Under the pieces are notes generated by a model that ran no database searches, was not told the origin of the DNA, and saw only the letters and a program-made list of their open reading frames with translations. DNA of 64,000 bases from the NCBI RefSeq assembly GCF_037478135.1, contig NZ_JBBHDV010000005.1, positions 186,001-250,000 of the forward strand. Direction: 5' to 3'. The stretch's first letter is position 1; every line of letters begins with the position of its first letter. Source of the DNA: Denitratimonas sp037478135. Lineage in GTDB: Bacteria; Pseudomonadota; Gammaproteobacteria; Xanthomonadales; Xanthomonadaceae. A program made the translations under genes and the position numbers. Of this stretch, positions 34,659 through 42,455 are shown in pieces.

Positions 34659-36176
34659 TCACCTCGCACGGATGTCGTTGGGTGTCTTGCGGAACCGGAT
34701 GCCGAGCGAGCGCAGACGGTCGTTGCTCAGGTTGGTGCCCTCGCCGTAGATCACCATCGGCCCATCGTGCTTTGGCAGTTCCGTCAACAGCTTCATGGTC
34801 AGCATGTTGCCGCCGGCCAGCGATTGGTCGCCCAGAATGCCGTTGTAGAGCAGGTAATACGCGGTGCCGTTGTGCACGCCCAGCAGCGGTGATTTCATCG
34901 CACGCGTGCTGCGCGCGGTGCCGGTCTCGGCGAACCAGATATGCGCGGCCAGATGCTCGAACCTGATTTCGGGATTGATCCGGCCCTGATCGTCGAACAC
35001 TCTGGGACCGAGCTGGTAGAAGCGGAAACCGCCACCGCCTTGCCAGCCGACCGCCTCGGAAATGCCGCCCTGTTCCCCGTCGACGACTTTCCTCAGACGC
35101 GGCTGGCAATGGGTACGGGCATGCTCGCCCATCTCGATACCGATCCAGCGCCGGCCCATCTTGTGCGCGACGGCGGCGGTGGTGCCGGAGCCGAGGAAGC
35201 TGTCGAGAACCAGGTCGCCCGGTTGTGAAGCGACCTCAATCACCCTGGCCATTAGCCGTTCCGGCTTCGGCGTCATGAAGTTCTCGCTGCCGAACAGCGC
35301 AACCACTTCCTTCTTCGCTTCCTGTGTATTCCCCACGTCGGCGTTCATCCACATGGTCTGAGGCACCACGCCTTGCTTGACTTCGGAGAGGAATCGCTTG
35401 ATTCGAGGGGTGTTGCTGCCGTTTGCGCCCCACCAAATCCGGCCATCCTTATCCATCTCATCGAACTTCTCGCGCGAAACTCGCCAATACATTCCGTTGG
35501 GCGGCCCGCTGATGGTCCGTCCAGATGGTGTCGTTATCGGATACGTGCCAGCGCCGTAGAAATTTCGCGCCGATAGATCGCCAGAAGTCCACGGCCCACG
35601 CGGATCATCGTCGGGATTCTTGTAGGTGGCGGCTTGCTTCGCCGAACGTTCTAGATGGTTTGGACGCCATGTTTCGGCGACCTTCGCGTAAACGAAAAGG
35701 TGGTCATGATCGACGGAAAAATGTCGAGCCGAATTTTTCGGTGAAAACACTTTCTGCCATAAAACATTAGCGATGAAATTTCCTCGCCCAAAAACCTCAT
35801 CGCACATCACCTTGAAGTAATGCGCTTCGTTGTCATCCAGCGTGATCCAGATCGAGCCGTCCTCGCTCAGCAGCTCGCGCAGCAGCACCATGCGCGGATA
35901 CATCATCGACAGCCACTTGGCATGTTCCAGATTGTCGTCGTAGTGCTCGAACGCGCTCTTGGTGTTGTACGGCGGGTCGATGAAGATGCACTTCACCTGC
36001 CCGGCGTAATACGGCAGCAGCGCCTTCAGCGCTTCCAGGTTGTCGCCCTGGATCAGCATGTTCGGCGCGTCTTCGTCGCCGTACGACAGGGACTGGTTCG
36101 GTTGCAGCAGGCGGTATGGCGTTTTCGCCGTCGCCTTCAGGTCTTCATCACGCTTGTGCCATTCCAACCAGGGCAT
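34659..36176 (-). CDS. mod: Type III restriction-modification adenine methyltransferase subunit Mod
   Basis: 505 residues. Catalytic motif IV DPPY is at 67-70 (CIFIDPPYNTKS) and the SAM motif FxGxG at 327-331 (DSFLGSGTTAA). IV before I is the beta-class order used by type III Mod proteins, which make N6-methyladenine on one strand of an asymmetric site. The target-recognition region between them (about residues 140-300) determines specificity; its DNA and the segment just before it are AT-richer than the rest of the gene (50 G/C in 120 bases at 35701-35820). mod precedes res with a 4-nt gap, so translation is coupled. No phase-variable simple repeat is seen. Confidence 0.93.
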   Translation of the reverse strand: MPWLEWHKRDEDLKATAKTPYRLLQPNQSLSYGDEDAPNMLIQGDNLEALKALLPYYAGQVKCIFIDPPYNTKSAFEHYDDNLEHAKWLSMMYPRMVLLRELLSEDGSIWITLDDNEAHYFKVMCDEVFGRGNFIANVLWQKVFSPKNSARHFSVDHDHLFVYAKVAETWRPNHLERSAKQAATYKNPDDDPRGPWTSGDLSARNFYGAGTYPITTPSGRTISGPPNGMYWRVSREKFDEMDKDGRIWWGANGSNTPRIKRFLSEVKQGVVPQTMWMNADVGNTQEAKKEVVALFGSENFMTPKPERLMARVIEVASQPGDLVLDSFLGSGTTAAVAHKMGRRWIGIEMGEHARTHCQPRLRKVVDGEQGGISEAVGWQGGGGFRFYQLGPRVFDDQGRINPEIRFEHLAAHIWFAETGTARSTRAMKSPLLGVHNGTAYYLLYNGILGDQSLAGGNMLTMKLLTELPKHDGPMVIYGEGTNLSNDRLRSLGIRFRKTPNDIRAR

Positions 36177-36249
36177 TCAGTGGCTCTCCATTTGCGCGAC
36201 GGCGCATGTGCGCCCGCTGTTGTCTGATCGCCGCAGTGTGCCGCAGCGG

Positions 36250-36268
36250 CGTCTCATCGGCTGAGACG
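36250..36268 (-). terminator. Small hairpin between vapC and mod
   Basis: CGTCTCA and TGAGACG pair perfectly around TCGGC, 19 bp after the toxin gene stop on the minus strand and 74 bp before the mod start. It has no T tract; it is a weak terminator candidate separating the toxin-antitoxin from the restriction genes. Confidence 0.3.
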
Positions 36269-36286
36269 GGTTGCCGCACATGCCAC

Positions 36287-36727
36287 TCACGGGCAGATAA
36301 GTTCCAGTTTCGGATAATAGGTGCGATACCGCTTCGCGTCCCGCGTCAGCAGGGCCATGCCTTCGATCGCGGCATGGGCACCGATATAGAAGTCGTGCAG
36401 CGGCGAGGTCCGCGCGCCCTTGGCGCGGCGGTATTGCAGGAATGCCTTGCCGGCGAGGAAACCGGCTTCCCAGGGCAACTCCAGCCGGGTGAAGGCATCG
36501 GGCGACAAGGCTTCATCCAGTTCCTCAATACGTTCGAAGCCGACCGAGACTTCGGCATAGATGATCGCGTTGATGCACAGCTGGGTTTCAGCGGCGCACG
36601 CGTCGAGCCGGGCCGCCGACCAGTCATGCCAGTGCGGGTCATCTGTCAGCACGTCCAGCAGGACATTGGCATCCACCAGCACGCGCCGGCCCCCGGCCGG
36701 CGTTGCGGCGGGCGTTTCAGTTGCCAC
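36287..36727 (-). CDS. vapC: PIN-domain toxin (VapC-like)
   Basis: 146 residues from GTG 36727. PIN ribonuclease acidic residues are D19 (VLVDANVLLD), E59 (IIYAEVSVGF), D112 (LHDFYIGAHA) and D130 (LLTRDAKRY). The layout is that of type II VapC toxins, which cleave specific RNAs, often initiator tRNA or rRNA loops. The start lies inside the end of the antitoxin gene, an 11-nt overlap (36717-36727) typical of a coupled toxin-antitoxin operon. The first 13 residues are a polar extension. It is likely repressed with its partner through the palindrome at 36980-36998. Confidence 0.87.
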   Translation of the reverse strand: MATETPAATPAGGRRVLVDANVLLDVLTDDPHWHDWSAARLDACAAETQLCINAIIYAEVSVGFERIEELDEALSPDAFTRLELPWEAGFLAGKAFLQYRRAKGARTSPLHDFYIGAHAAIEGMALLTRDAKRYRTYYPKLELICP

Positions 36728-36965
36728 GGGTCAGCTTCATGATGTCTTCGGTGCTCATGCGCACGGTCGCGCGCCCACGCAGACGGGCCGCCAAACTTCC
36801 CTTTGCGGCCGTTGGCGGGTGGGCAATCGTGGTGTCGGCTTCGCGCAATGCGGCATCCCGCACGAAGGTGGCCAGCGGCAAGCCGTGCAACTTGGCGGCG
36901 CGGCGCAGGCGGTTCTTGTCCTCGGTGCTGAGGCGCAGATCAAGACGGTCGGCGGTGCTGGACAT
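36717..36965 (-). CDS. Antitoxin, ribbon-helix-helix/DUF1778-like
   Basis: 82 residues from ATG 36965 (AGGAG 8 nt upstream; longer frames run into the repeat region and were rejected). The N-terminal half, RLDLRLSTEDKNRLRRAAKLHGLPLATFVRDAALREAD, reads as a ribbon-helix-helix DNA-binding dimer like DUF1778 or plasmid-type antitoxins. The C-terminal half, Arg-rich and ending STEDIMKLTRGN, is the expected toxin-binding tail, with the MSTEDIM element seen in some VapB-type partners. It overlaps vapC by 11 nt. No AbrB-type domain is visible, so the label VapB in the strict sense may be wrong. Confidence 0.8.
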   Translation of the reverse strand: MSSTADRLDLRLSTEDKNRLRRAAKLHGLPLATFVRDAALREADTTIAHPPTAAKGSLAARLRGRATVRMSTEDIMKLTRGN

Positions 36966-36979
36966 GTCCGGTCTCCTTT

Positions 36980-36998
36980 GTACGGCATCGTACCGTAC
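36980..36998 (-). promoter_or_regulatory. Palindrome upstream of the toxin-antitoxin operon
   Basis: GTACGG (36980-36985) and CCGTAC (36993-36998) are perfect inverted arms with a 7-nt spacer, 15 bp upstream of the antitoxin start and just above its ribosome-binding site. The position fits an autoregulatory operator for the antitoxin. Confidence 0.55.
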
Positions 36999-37121
36999 CT
37001 GGGCGGTATTGATCGCTACACAGATGCCCGAAATCCGATTACAGGCAAGGTCGCTCCCATGGGGTTTCGGTGGAAGGGCGTAATCTGCGTGATCCCTTCG
37101 CGCGCCCTGCGTGATCTCCCT

Positions 37122-37198
37122 TCGCGCCCCCTGCGGGTGCGCTCCTACAACATCGTGTCGCATCCACCTTGGTAGGAGCGCACCCGCAGGGGGCGCGA
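37122..37198. repeat. REP-type pair: perfect 27-bp inverted repeat
   Basis: The arms 37122-37148 and 37172-37198 are exact reverse complements over 27 bp (right arm begins GTAGGAGCGCACCCGCAGGG), separated by 23 nt. The GTAGGAGCG head followed by a GC-rich internal palindrome (ACCCGCAGGGGG) is the form of pseudomonad and xanthomonad REP sequences, which occur as head-to-head pairs (BIMEs). A degraded fragment, CTTCGCGCGCCCTGCG, lies at 37097-37112. The whole interval from the antitoxin start to the GGDEF/EAL stop (36966-37385, 420 bp) carries this pair and the operator but no gene. Confidence 0.85.
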
Positions 37199-37385
37199 TT
37201 CCCTGCCAACACCACGGCCGGATGGTGGGCCTGTTCGGTCAGCAGGAATCCCTATCGCGGGCAGGTCCGCTCCGGCAAAAGCAGCCGCAGGCCATGCCGT
37301 TTCCCGTGGAAGAAGCCTTGGCCGCGATGGGGTTTTCCCATGCTGCCCCGCCATCCACATGCCGCACACCATCCAGACGGATCAA

Positions 37386-39527
37386 TCAGTCGGATGGCCT
37401 GACCGGCGCCGGTTCTTCACACAGCGCCGCCAATGCCGTGCTGCGCATCGGGCGGCCGAGCCAGTAGCCCTGGGCGCAGTCGCAGCCGCGCGCACGCAGG
37501 GCCTCGTACTGGCCTTCGGTTTCCACGCCTTCGGCGGTGACGGTGATGCCGAGCGAGTGCGCCATCGCGATGATGGCCGAGGTCAGCGCCATGTCGTCCG
37601 GGTCGTCGAGCAGATCGGCGACGAAGCTGCGGTCGATCTTGACGCCGTCCACCGGCACCCGGCGCAGGTGGCTCAGGCCGGAGAAGCCGGTACCGAAATC
37701 ATCCAGCCAGATCTTCACGCCGTGGCCGCGCAGGCGGGTGCAGGTGGCGATGGCTTCGCTTTCGTTGGAATACATCGCGGTTTCGGTCAGCTCCAGATGC
37801 AGTCGGCGCGGTGCCAGGCGGCTGCGGCGCAACTGGTCTTCCACCATTATCGGCAGTTGCCCGTGCTGTAGCTGGCGGGCCGAGACGTTGACCGAGACGA
37901 ACAGCGCCGGCCCGTGCACCGGTTGCGGCCAGGTGGTGGCATCCAGGCAGGCGGTGCGCAGCACGAATTCGCCCAGCGCGTCGATCTGCCCGGTCTGCTC
38001 GGCCACGGTGATGAACAGTTCCGGCGAAATGTTGCCGCGCTGCGGGTGTTCCCAGCGCAGCAGTGCCTCGGCGCCGACGATGGTGCCGTTTTCCAGCGAA
38101 TAGATCGGCTGGTAGAACACCGACAGTTCCTCGCGCTCCAGCGCCAGGCGCAGGTCCTGTTCCAGCTGCATCTGGCGTTCCACCGCCAGGTCCATGTCAC
38201 GGGTGTAGAAGCGCCAGCAGTTCTTGCCGTCGAGTTTGGCGCGGTACATCGCGATATCGGCGTTCTTCAACAGCGCCGCCGGAGTGTCGGCATCGTCCGG
38301 GTAGAGCGTGATGCCGATCGAGGCCGCCAGCACGATGCTGCGCTCATCCACGATGATCGGGCGCGAAAGTTCGGCCAGGATGCCTTGCGCCAGGCGCGCG
38401 GCGCGTTCGCGCACCCGTTCACCGGACATCAGCACGACGAATTCGTCGCCACCGAAGCGCGCCATTTCGCCCCGCCCCAGGCCCACCGCGTCGATCGCGA
38501 TGCGCATGCGGGTGCCGAACTGCACCAGCACCTCGTCGCCGGCGTCGTGGCCCATGGTGTCGTTGATGCGCTTGAAGTCATCCAGATCCACGAACAGCAG
38601 CGCCAGTTGCAGTTCGCCGCGCTCGGCCACCTGCACCCGGGTGTTGAGGATTTCGCGGAACGCGGCGCGGTTGGGCAGCCCGGTGAGCGCGTCGCCATAG
38701 GCCAGACGGCGGATATCGCGATCGTGCTGACCGACGTTTTCGCTCATCTGCACGAAGGCCGCTTCCAGATCGCCGATCTCGTCCTGCCGTGCCGACAGCG
38801 GCCATTCGACCAGGTAATTGCCCTGCCCGAGCTGCTGCGCGGCATGCGCCAGACGCTGGATCGGCCGCACCAGTCCGCGCGAAATCAGCCAGGCGGTCAG
38901 CAATACCAGCGCCAGCAATCCGGCGGACAGGCCGGCGGCGATCGCCAGCATGCGCTGCTGCAGATTGCGTGCGCTGCGTTCGACCGCGACCTGGGCCTGC
39001 TGCTCGAACACCAGCGGTGCACTCATTGAAATTCCCACGCGGATGCCGCCGATGCGTTCCTGCCCCAGATGCATCGGCACCGCAGCATCGATGATGCCCT
39101 GCTCCGGCGCCATCTGGATGATCGCCTCGCTGGCCGCGATGGCCTCGGTCGCCAGTGCATCGCCCATGCGCTGGCCGAAACGCGGAATGTCGGCACTGCC
39201 ATCGTGCACGATGCGGCCATCGGCATCGTAGATCAGCACATAGGCCACTTCCGGCTGCTGCAGGGCCGAGTGTGCGGCCTCGCCGATCAGCGCCAGATCG
39301 AAGTAGTAGAACGGGTTGATCGTGGCCTCGGCGATCATTTCGGCAATCGCCAGCGCGCGCCGCTGTTCACTCTGCAGGCTGGCTTCGTGGATCGCCTGGC
39401 CGCTGATCTGCAACAGCCGGTCCACCCCGGCCGACTGTTGCCGCCAGCCGGCAAAGCCGACCACCAGGCACAGCAGCACCGCCACCAGGACGATCAGCCA
39501 GAACTTGGTACGCAGTCCGAAGCGCAT
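37386..39527 (-). CDS. Membrane c-di-GMP enzyme with HAMP, GGDEF and EAL domains
   Basis: 713 residues. Membrane helix 1 (about 9-29) and helix 2 (about 198-218) bracket a periplasmic sensor region of about 170 residues. A HAMP segment (SRGLVRPIQRLAHAAQQLGQGN) follows, then a GGDEF domain with intact RFGGDEFVVL and an EAL domain with EALLRW, ELTETAM, DDFGTGFSGLSHL, KIDRSFV and TAEGVET. Both catalytic signatures are complete, so it could make or degrade c-di-GMP. The RxxD inhibitory site normally before GGDEF is absent (sequence LGRGEMARF). The ATG is 2 nt after the stop of the PhnD-like gene, with GGAA inside that gene. That coupling points to the periplasmic protein as its input. Confidence 0.93.
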   Translation of the reverse strand: MRFGLRTKFWLIVLVAVLLCLVVGFAGWRQQSAGVDRLLQISGQAIHEASLQSEQRRALAIAEMIAEATINPFYYFDLALIGEAAHSALQQPEVAYVLIYDADGRIVHDGSADIPRFGQRMGDALATEAIAASEAIIQMAPEQGIIDAAVPMHLGQERIGGIRVGISMSAPLVFEQQAQVAVERSARNLQQRMLAIAAGLSAGLLALVLLTAWLISRGLVRPIQRLAHAAQQLGQGNYLVEWPLSARQDEIGDLEAAFVQMSENVGQHDRDIRRLAYGDALTGLPNRAAFREILNTRVQVAERGELQLALLFVDLDDFKRINDTMGHDAGDEVLVQFGTRMRIAIDAVGLGRGEMARFGGDEFVVLMSGERVRERAARLAQGILAELSRPIIVDERSIVLAASIGITLYPDDADTPAALLKNADIAMYRAKLDGKNCWRFYTRDMDLAVERQMQLEQDLRLALEREELSVFYQPIYSLENGTIVGAEALLRWEHPQRGNISPELFITVAEQTGQIDALGEFVLRTACLDATTWPQPVHGPALFVSVNVSARQLQHGQLPIMVEDQLRRSRLAPRRLHLELTETAMYSNESEAIATCTRLRGHGVKIWLDDFGTGFSGLSHLRRVPVDGVKIDRSFVADLLDDPDDMALTSAIIAMAHSLGITVTAEGVETEGQYEALRARGCDCAQGYWLGRPMRSTALAALCEEPAPVRPSD

Positions 39528-39529
39528 CG

Positions 39530-40456
39530 TTATTCCAGCCGCCCGCGCACAAGGTCGACATCACCGCGCAGGCGCGACAGCCCCTGCTTCGTCTGCTCGT
39601 CCAGCGGCACGAAGCCACGGGTATCGAAGAAGCGCGCCAGCGGCTCGCGTGCGGCTGGATCGTCGGCCGCAGCCAGCAGCACTTCGCGCAGGCGTTCGCG
39701 CACCTTCGGGTCCAGATCCGGCGCCACCACCTCGATCGCGCGCGGCACCGGCTGGCTTTCATGGAACACCACCAGTTCTTCGCGGAAACTCTGCGGCAGC
39801 GCGGCCAGACTGGCCCAGTCCAGGTTGGAGAACGCGCCGGCATCGACCATGCGCTTCTGCACCCAGGTGGCGACGTTGCTTTCGCTGCGTGCGAACACGT
39901 AGCCGGCGCGCCCGGCCGCCGGACGATCCAGCGGCGACAGCAGCACGTCCAGTTCCAGCCCAGCGCGCAGCATTTCGGCTGCCGGGATCACATAGCTGCT
40001 GGTCGAATACGGGTTCTGGAACGCGATGCTGCGGCCCTTCAGCGCCGCCAGCGAATCGATGCCGCTGCCGCGCCAGGTGAAGAACACCGAATGGTAGGCC
40101 ACGCCGCCGCCGCGATCGGTGGCCAGCAGCAGCCGGGCGCCGACGCGGTCGCGGTAATCCACCGCCATCACGGCGGTATCGCTGACCCAGTCCACGCGCT
40201 GGCGGCGCAGATAGCTCTGCATCTGCACCGCATCGCGCGCCATCAGGATGCGGCCTTCGCGGATGCCGACCGAGCGCATCCGGGGCACCACGTAGTCCAG
40301 CATCGGTTGCAGCGCCTCGGCGTGCTGCTTGGGGTTGTCGCTCACCCGTCCCAGCACCAACACTTCGCGCGAGGCCGATTGCCCCGGCTGTGCCATCGCC
40401 GGCCACCACGGCAGCACGGACAGCATCAGCAGCAGGCAGGTGGCCAGACGCGACAT
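39530..40456 (-). CDS. Periplasmic PhnD-like substrate-binding protein
   Basis: 308 residues with a signal peptide (residues 1-22, PWWPAMA-QP). The PhnD/ABC-type phosphonate-binding fold is recognisable by LVLGRVSDNPKQHAEALQPMLDYV, VDWVSDTAVMAVDYRDR, GVAYHSVFFTWRGSGIDSLAALKGRSIAFQNPYSTSSYVIPAAEMLRAG and a C-terminal helix pair. No permease or ATPase gene is nearby. Instead its stop is 2 nt from the start of a GGDEF/EAL receptor, so it is more likely a ligand-sensing partner than a transporter component, as NspS is for MbaA in Vibrio cholerae. The ligand is unknown. Confidence 0.85.
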   Translation of the reverse strand: MSRLATCLLLMLSVLPWWPAMAQPGQSASREVLVLGRVSDNPKQHAEALQPMLDYVVPRMRSVGIREGRILMARDAVQMQSYLRRQRVDWVSDTAVMAVDYRDRVGARLLLATDRGGGVAYHSVFFTWRGSGIDSLAALKGRSIAFQNPYSTSSYVIPAAEMLRAGLELDVLLSPLDRPAAGRAGYVFARSESNVATWVQKRMVDAGAFSNLDWASLAALPQSFREELVVFHESQPVPRAIEVVAPDLDPKVRERLREVLLAAADDPAAREPLARFFDTRGFVPLDEQTKQGLSRLRGDVDLVRGRLE

Positions 40457-40588
40457 GGAGTGGAACCGATCCGGAATCAGGCGGAAATTCCGCCAAAGCC
40501 TATCCGATAGCCTTGACGCCGGATAGCAGCAGCTGATGCGGAGCCGCTGTACGGCGACGCACGGCGGATCGCAGTGCGAACGGTCGCA

Positions 40589-41365
40589 TCACGCCTTCCC
40601 GGACTCGCGCGCGATCCGCGCCATGCGCTGCGCATCGGCGAAGATGCCGCGCAACACCCGCACCTCGCGCTGGTCCGGCTGCGCCCGCAGCAGCAATTGC
40701 CGCAGGCGGCGCATCACCGTGCCCGGTGCGCGCCCCTTGTGGAAATCGATGTCGTCCAGCATCTGTTCCAGATGCCCGAACATGCCTTCCATCTGCGCCA
40801 CGGTGGCCGGCGGTTCGTCTTCCGGCGCCTGCGGCACAGGCTCACCGGCCAGCGCGGCGCGCGCCAATGCCTCACGCCGCAGCTCCCAGCTGAGCACTTG
40901 CACCGCCGCGGCCAGATTCAGCGAGCTGAATTCCTCCACCGACGGGATGTGCACGGCGGCGTGGCACAACTTCAGCTCCTCGTTGGTCAGACCGGTGCGT
41001 TCACGGCCGAATACCAGCGCGGTGGCGCCCGCCGCACTGGCCTGCCAGATGCGCGCGGCGGCATCGCCCGGAGCGTATTCATCCATCACCACGCTGCGGC
41101 GGCGCGCGGTGCAGCCCATGATCCAGCGGCAATCGGCGACGGCTTCCTCCAGCGTGGCGAACACACGCGCCTGTTCCAGCACCTGGTCGGCACCGGCCGC
41201 CATCGCGCTGGCATCGGCGTGTGGGAAGCGCTCGGGCGCGACCAGATACAGCTGTTCCAGCCCCATCGTGCGCATCGCGCGCGCGGCGGCGCCGATATTG
41301 CCCGGATGCGAGGTTCCCACCAATACGATGCGCACCTGCCGGTACGCGCTTGTTGCATCGCTCAC
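40589..41365 (-). CDS. trmJ: tRNA (cytidine/uridine-2'-O-)-methyltransferase TrmJ
   Basis: 258 residues from GTG 41365, which has AGGA about 8 nt upstream; the frame is open far beyond, over suhB, but that part is antisense. TrmJ 2'-O-methylates nucleotide 32 of several tRNAs. SPOUT motifs are VRIVLVGTSHPGNIGAAARAM near the start, LVFGRERTGLTNEEL in the middle and the knot IPSVEEFSSLNLAAAVQVL. The C-terminal helical extension (HLEQMLDDIDF ... RIFADAQR) is typical of TrmJ and not of TrmL. It is divergent from suhB, the arrangement found in E. coli and relatives. Confidence 0.94.
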   Translation of the reverse strand: MSDATSAYRQVRIVLVGTSHPGNIGAAARAMRTMGLEQLYLVAPERFPHADASAMAAGADQVLEQARVFATLEEAVADCRWIMGCTARRRSVVMDEYAPGDAAARIWQASAAGATALVFGRERTGLTNEELKLCHAAVHIPSVEEFSSLNLAAAVQVLSWELRREALARAALAGEPVPQAPEDEPPATVAQMEGMFGHLEQMLDDIDFHKGRAPGTVMRRLRQLLLRAQPDQREVRVLRGIFADAQRMARIARESGKA

Positions 41366-41431
41366 GCTGCTTTCCTGTGATGACCGCCACGGCGGCCCGG
41401 GCAAAAGAGCGGACCTGAAGCGACGGGATTT

Positions 41432-41439
41432 GCTAGAAT
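41432..41439 (+). promoter_or_regulatory. Extended -10 promoter for suhB
   Basis: TGCTAGAAT contains an extended -10 (TGn plus TAGAAT at 41434-41439), 64 bp before the suhB ATG. The -35 position has no good match, as often with extended -10 promoters. Confidence 0.5.
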
Positions 41440-41503
41440 CCGCGCCCGTCCTGCGCCTGGCGCCGGACCGGTTCTTTCCCACTTTCGACGTACTGGAATC
41501 CGC

Positions 41504-42328
41504 ATGCAGAAGCCCGCGGTCAACATCATGGTCAAGGCCGCACGCGCGGCCGGAAACATCATCCTGCGCCATGTCTCGCGACTGGACGGCCTCAACATCG
41601 TCGAAAAAGGACGCCAGGACTACGCCAGCGAAGTGGACGCGCTGGCCGAGAAGGAAATCATACGCGAGCTGCGCCGCGCATTCCCCGACCACGCCTTCCT
41701 CGGTGAGGAAAGCGGTGCGCTGGGGCAATCGCGCAACACCTTCGTCATCGATCCGCTCGACGGCACCAGCAACTTCCTGCACGGCATCCCGCATTACGCG
41801 GTGTCGATCGGGCTGCTGGAAGGCAATGAGCCGATGCACGCGGTGATCTACGACCCGCAGCGCAACGAAATCTTCACTGCCAGCCGCGGCAGCGGCGCCT
41901 TCCTCAATGATCGCCGTATCCGCGTGACGGCGCGCACCGAACTGGAAGGCGCGATGCTGATCACCGGCTTCGCGCCGCGCGAGCGCAAGCGTCTGGCGCC
42001 GCAGCTTGAGGCAGTACGCAACATGCTGGACGAGGCGGAAGACATCCGCCGCACCGGTTCGGCCGCGCTGGATCTGGCCTATGTCGCCTGCGGCCGCGCC
42101 GACGCCTATTTCGAAGCCGGGGTGAAACCCTGGGACATCGCCGCCGGCATGCTGCTGGTGCGCGAAGCCGGCGGACGCTGCCTGGATTTCCGTGGCGGCA
42201 GTGACAGCCTGCGCAGCGGCCACATCGTGGCCGGCAACCTGCGCATGACCGATCTGGTGCAGAAGCGCATCGTCGACAGCGGCTATGCCGCCGCCTTCGA
42301 TACCCGCGTGGCCGATCGCACCGCCTGA
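41504..42328 (+). CDS. suhB: Inositol-1-monophosphatase family protein SuhB
   Basis: 274 residues; E. coli SuhB has 267. The Mg-dependent phosphatase motifs are FLGEESG, IDPLDGTSNFLHG and KPWDIAAG. In enterobacteria SuhB also joins the rRNA antitermination complex with NusA and RNA polymerase, and that, more than inositol metabolism, explains its conservation. The start MQKPAVNIMVKAARAAGN matches the family. It is divergent from trmJ with a 138-bp spacer. Confidence 0.95.
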   Translation: MQKPAVNIMVKAARAAGNIILRHVSRLDGLNIVEKGRQDYASEVDALAEKEIIRELRRAFPDHAFLGEESGALGQSRNTFVIDPLDGTSNFLHGIPHYAVSIGLLEGNEPMHAVIYDPQRNEIFTASRGSGAFLNDRRIRVTARTELEGAMLITGFAPRERKRLAPQLEAVRNMLDEAEDIRRTGSAALDLAYVACGRADAYFEAGVKPWDIAAGMLLVREAGGRCLDFRGGSDSLRSGHIVAGNLRMTDLVQKRIVDSGYAAAFDTRVADRTA

Positions 42329-42455
42329 TTTCCGGCGCTCACCGGCGCCGCACACATCCCGTTGGGCTGCGACACAGCCAGCAGCGCGACAACGGCGTTA
42401 AACTTCTCCGCTCCGCACCCTGCGGGTGCCCATTCTCAAACTTCGGAGTCATCGA

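Noticed and set aside
34654..34669. Earlier start for res at 34669
   Set aside because: It would overlap the end of mod by 11 nt and lacks a spaced GAGGTG; ATG 34654 fits the ribosome-binding site better.
31418..34966. Open frame of about 1180 codons opposite the res gene
   Set aside because: Res has complete helicase and nuclease motifs on the minus strand; the plus-strand product shows no domain and crosses three real genes.
39530..40456. PhnD-like gene as part of a phosphonate uptake operon
   Set aside because: No permease, ATPase or C-P lyase genes are present in the surrounding 10 kb; the coupled gene is a c-di-GMP enzyme.
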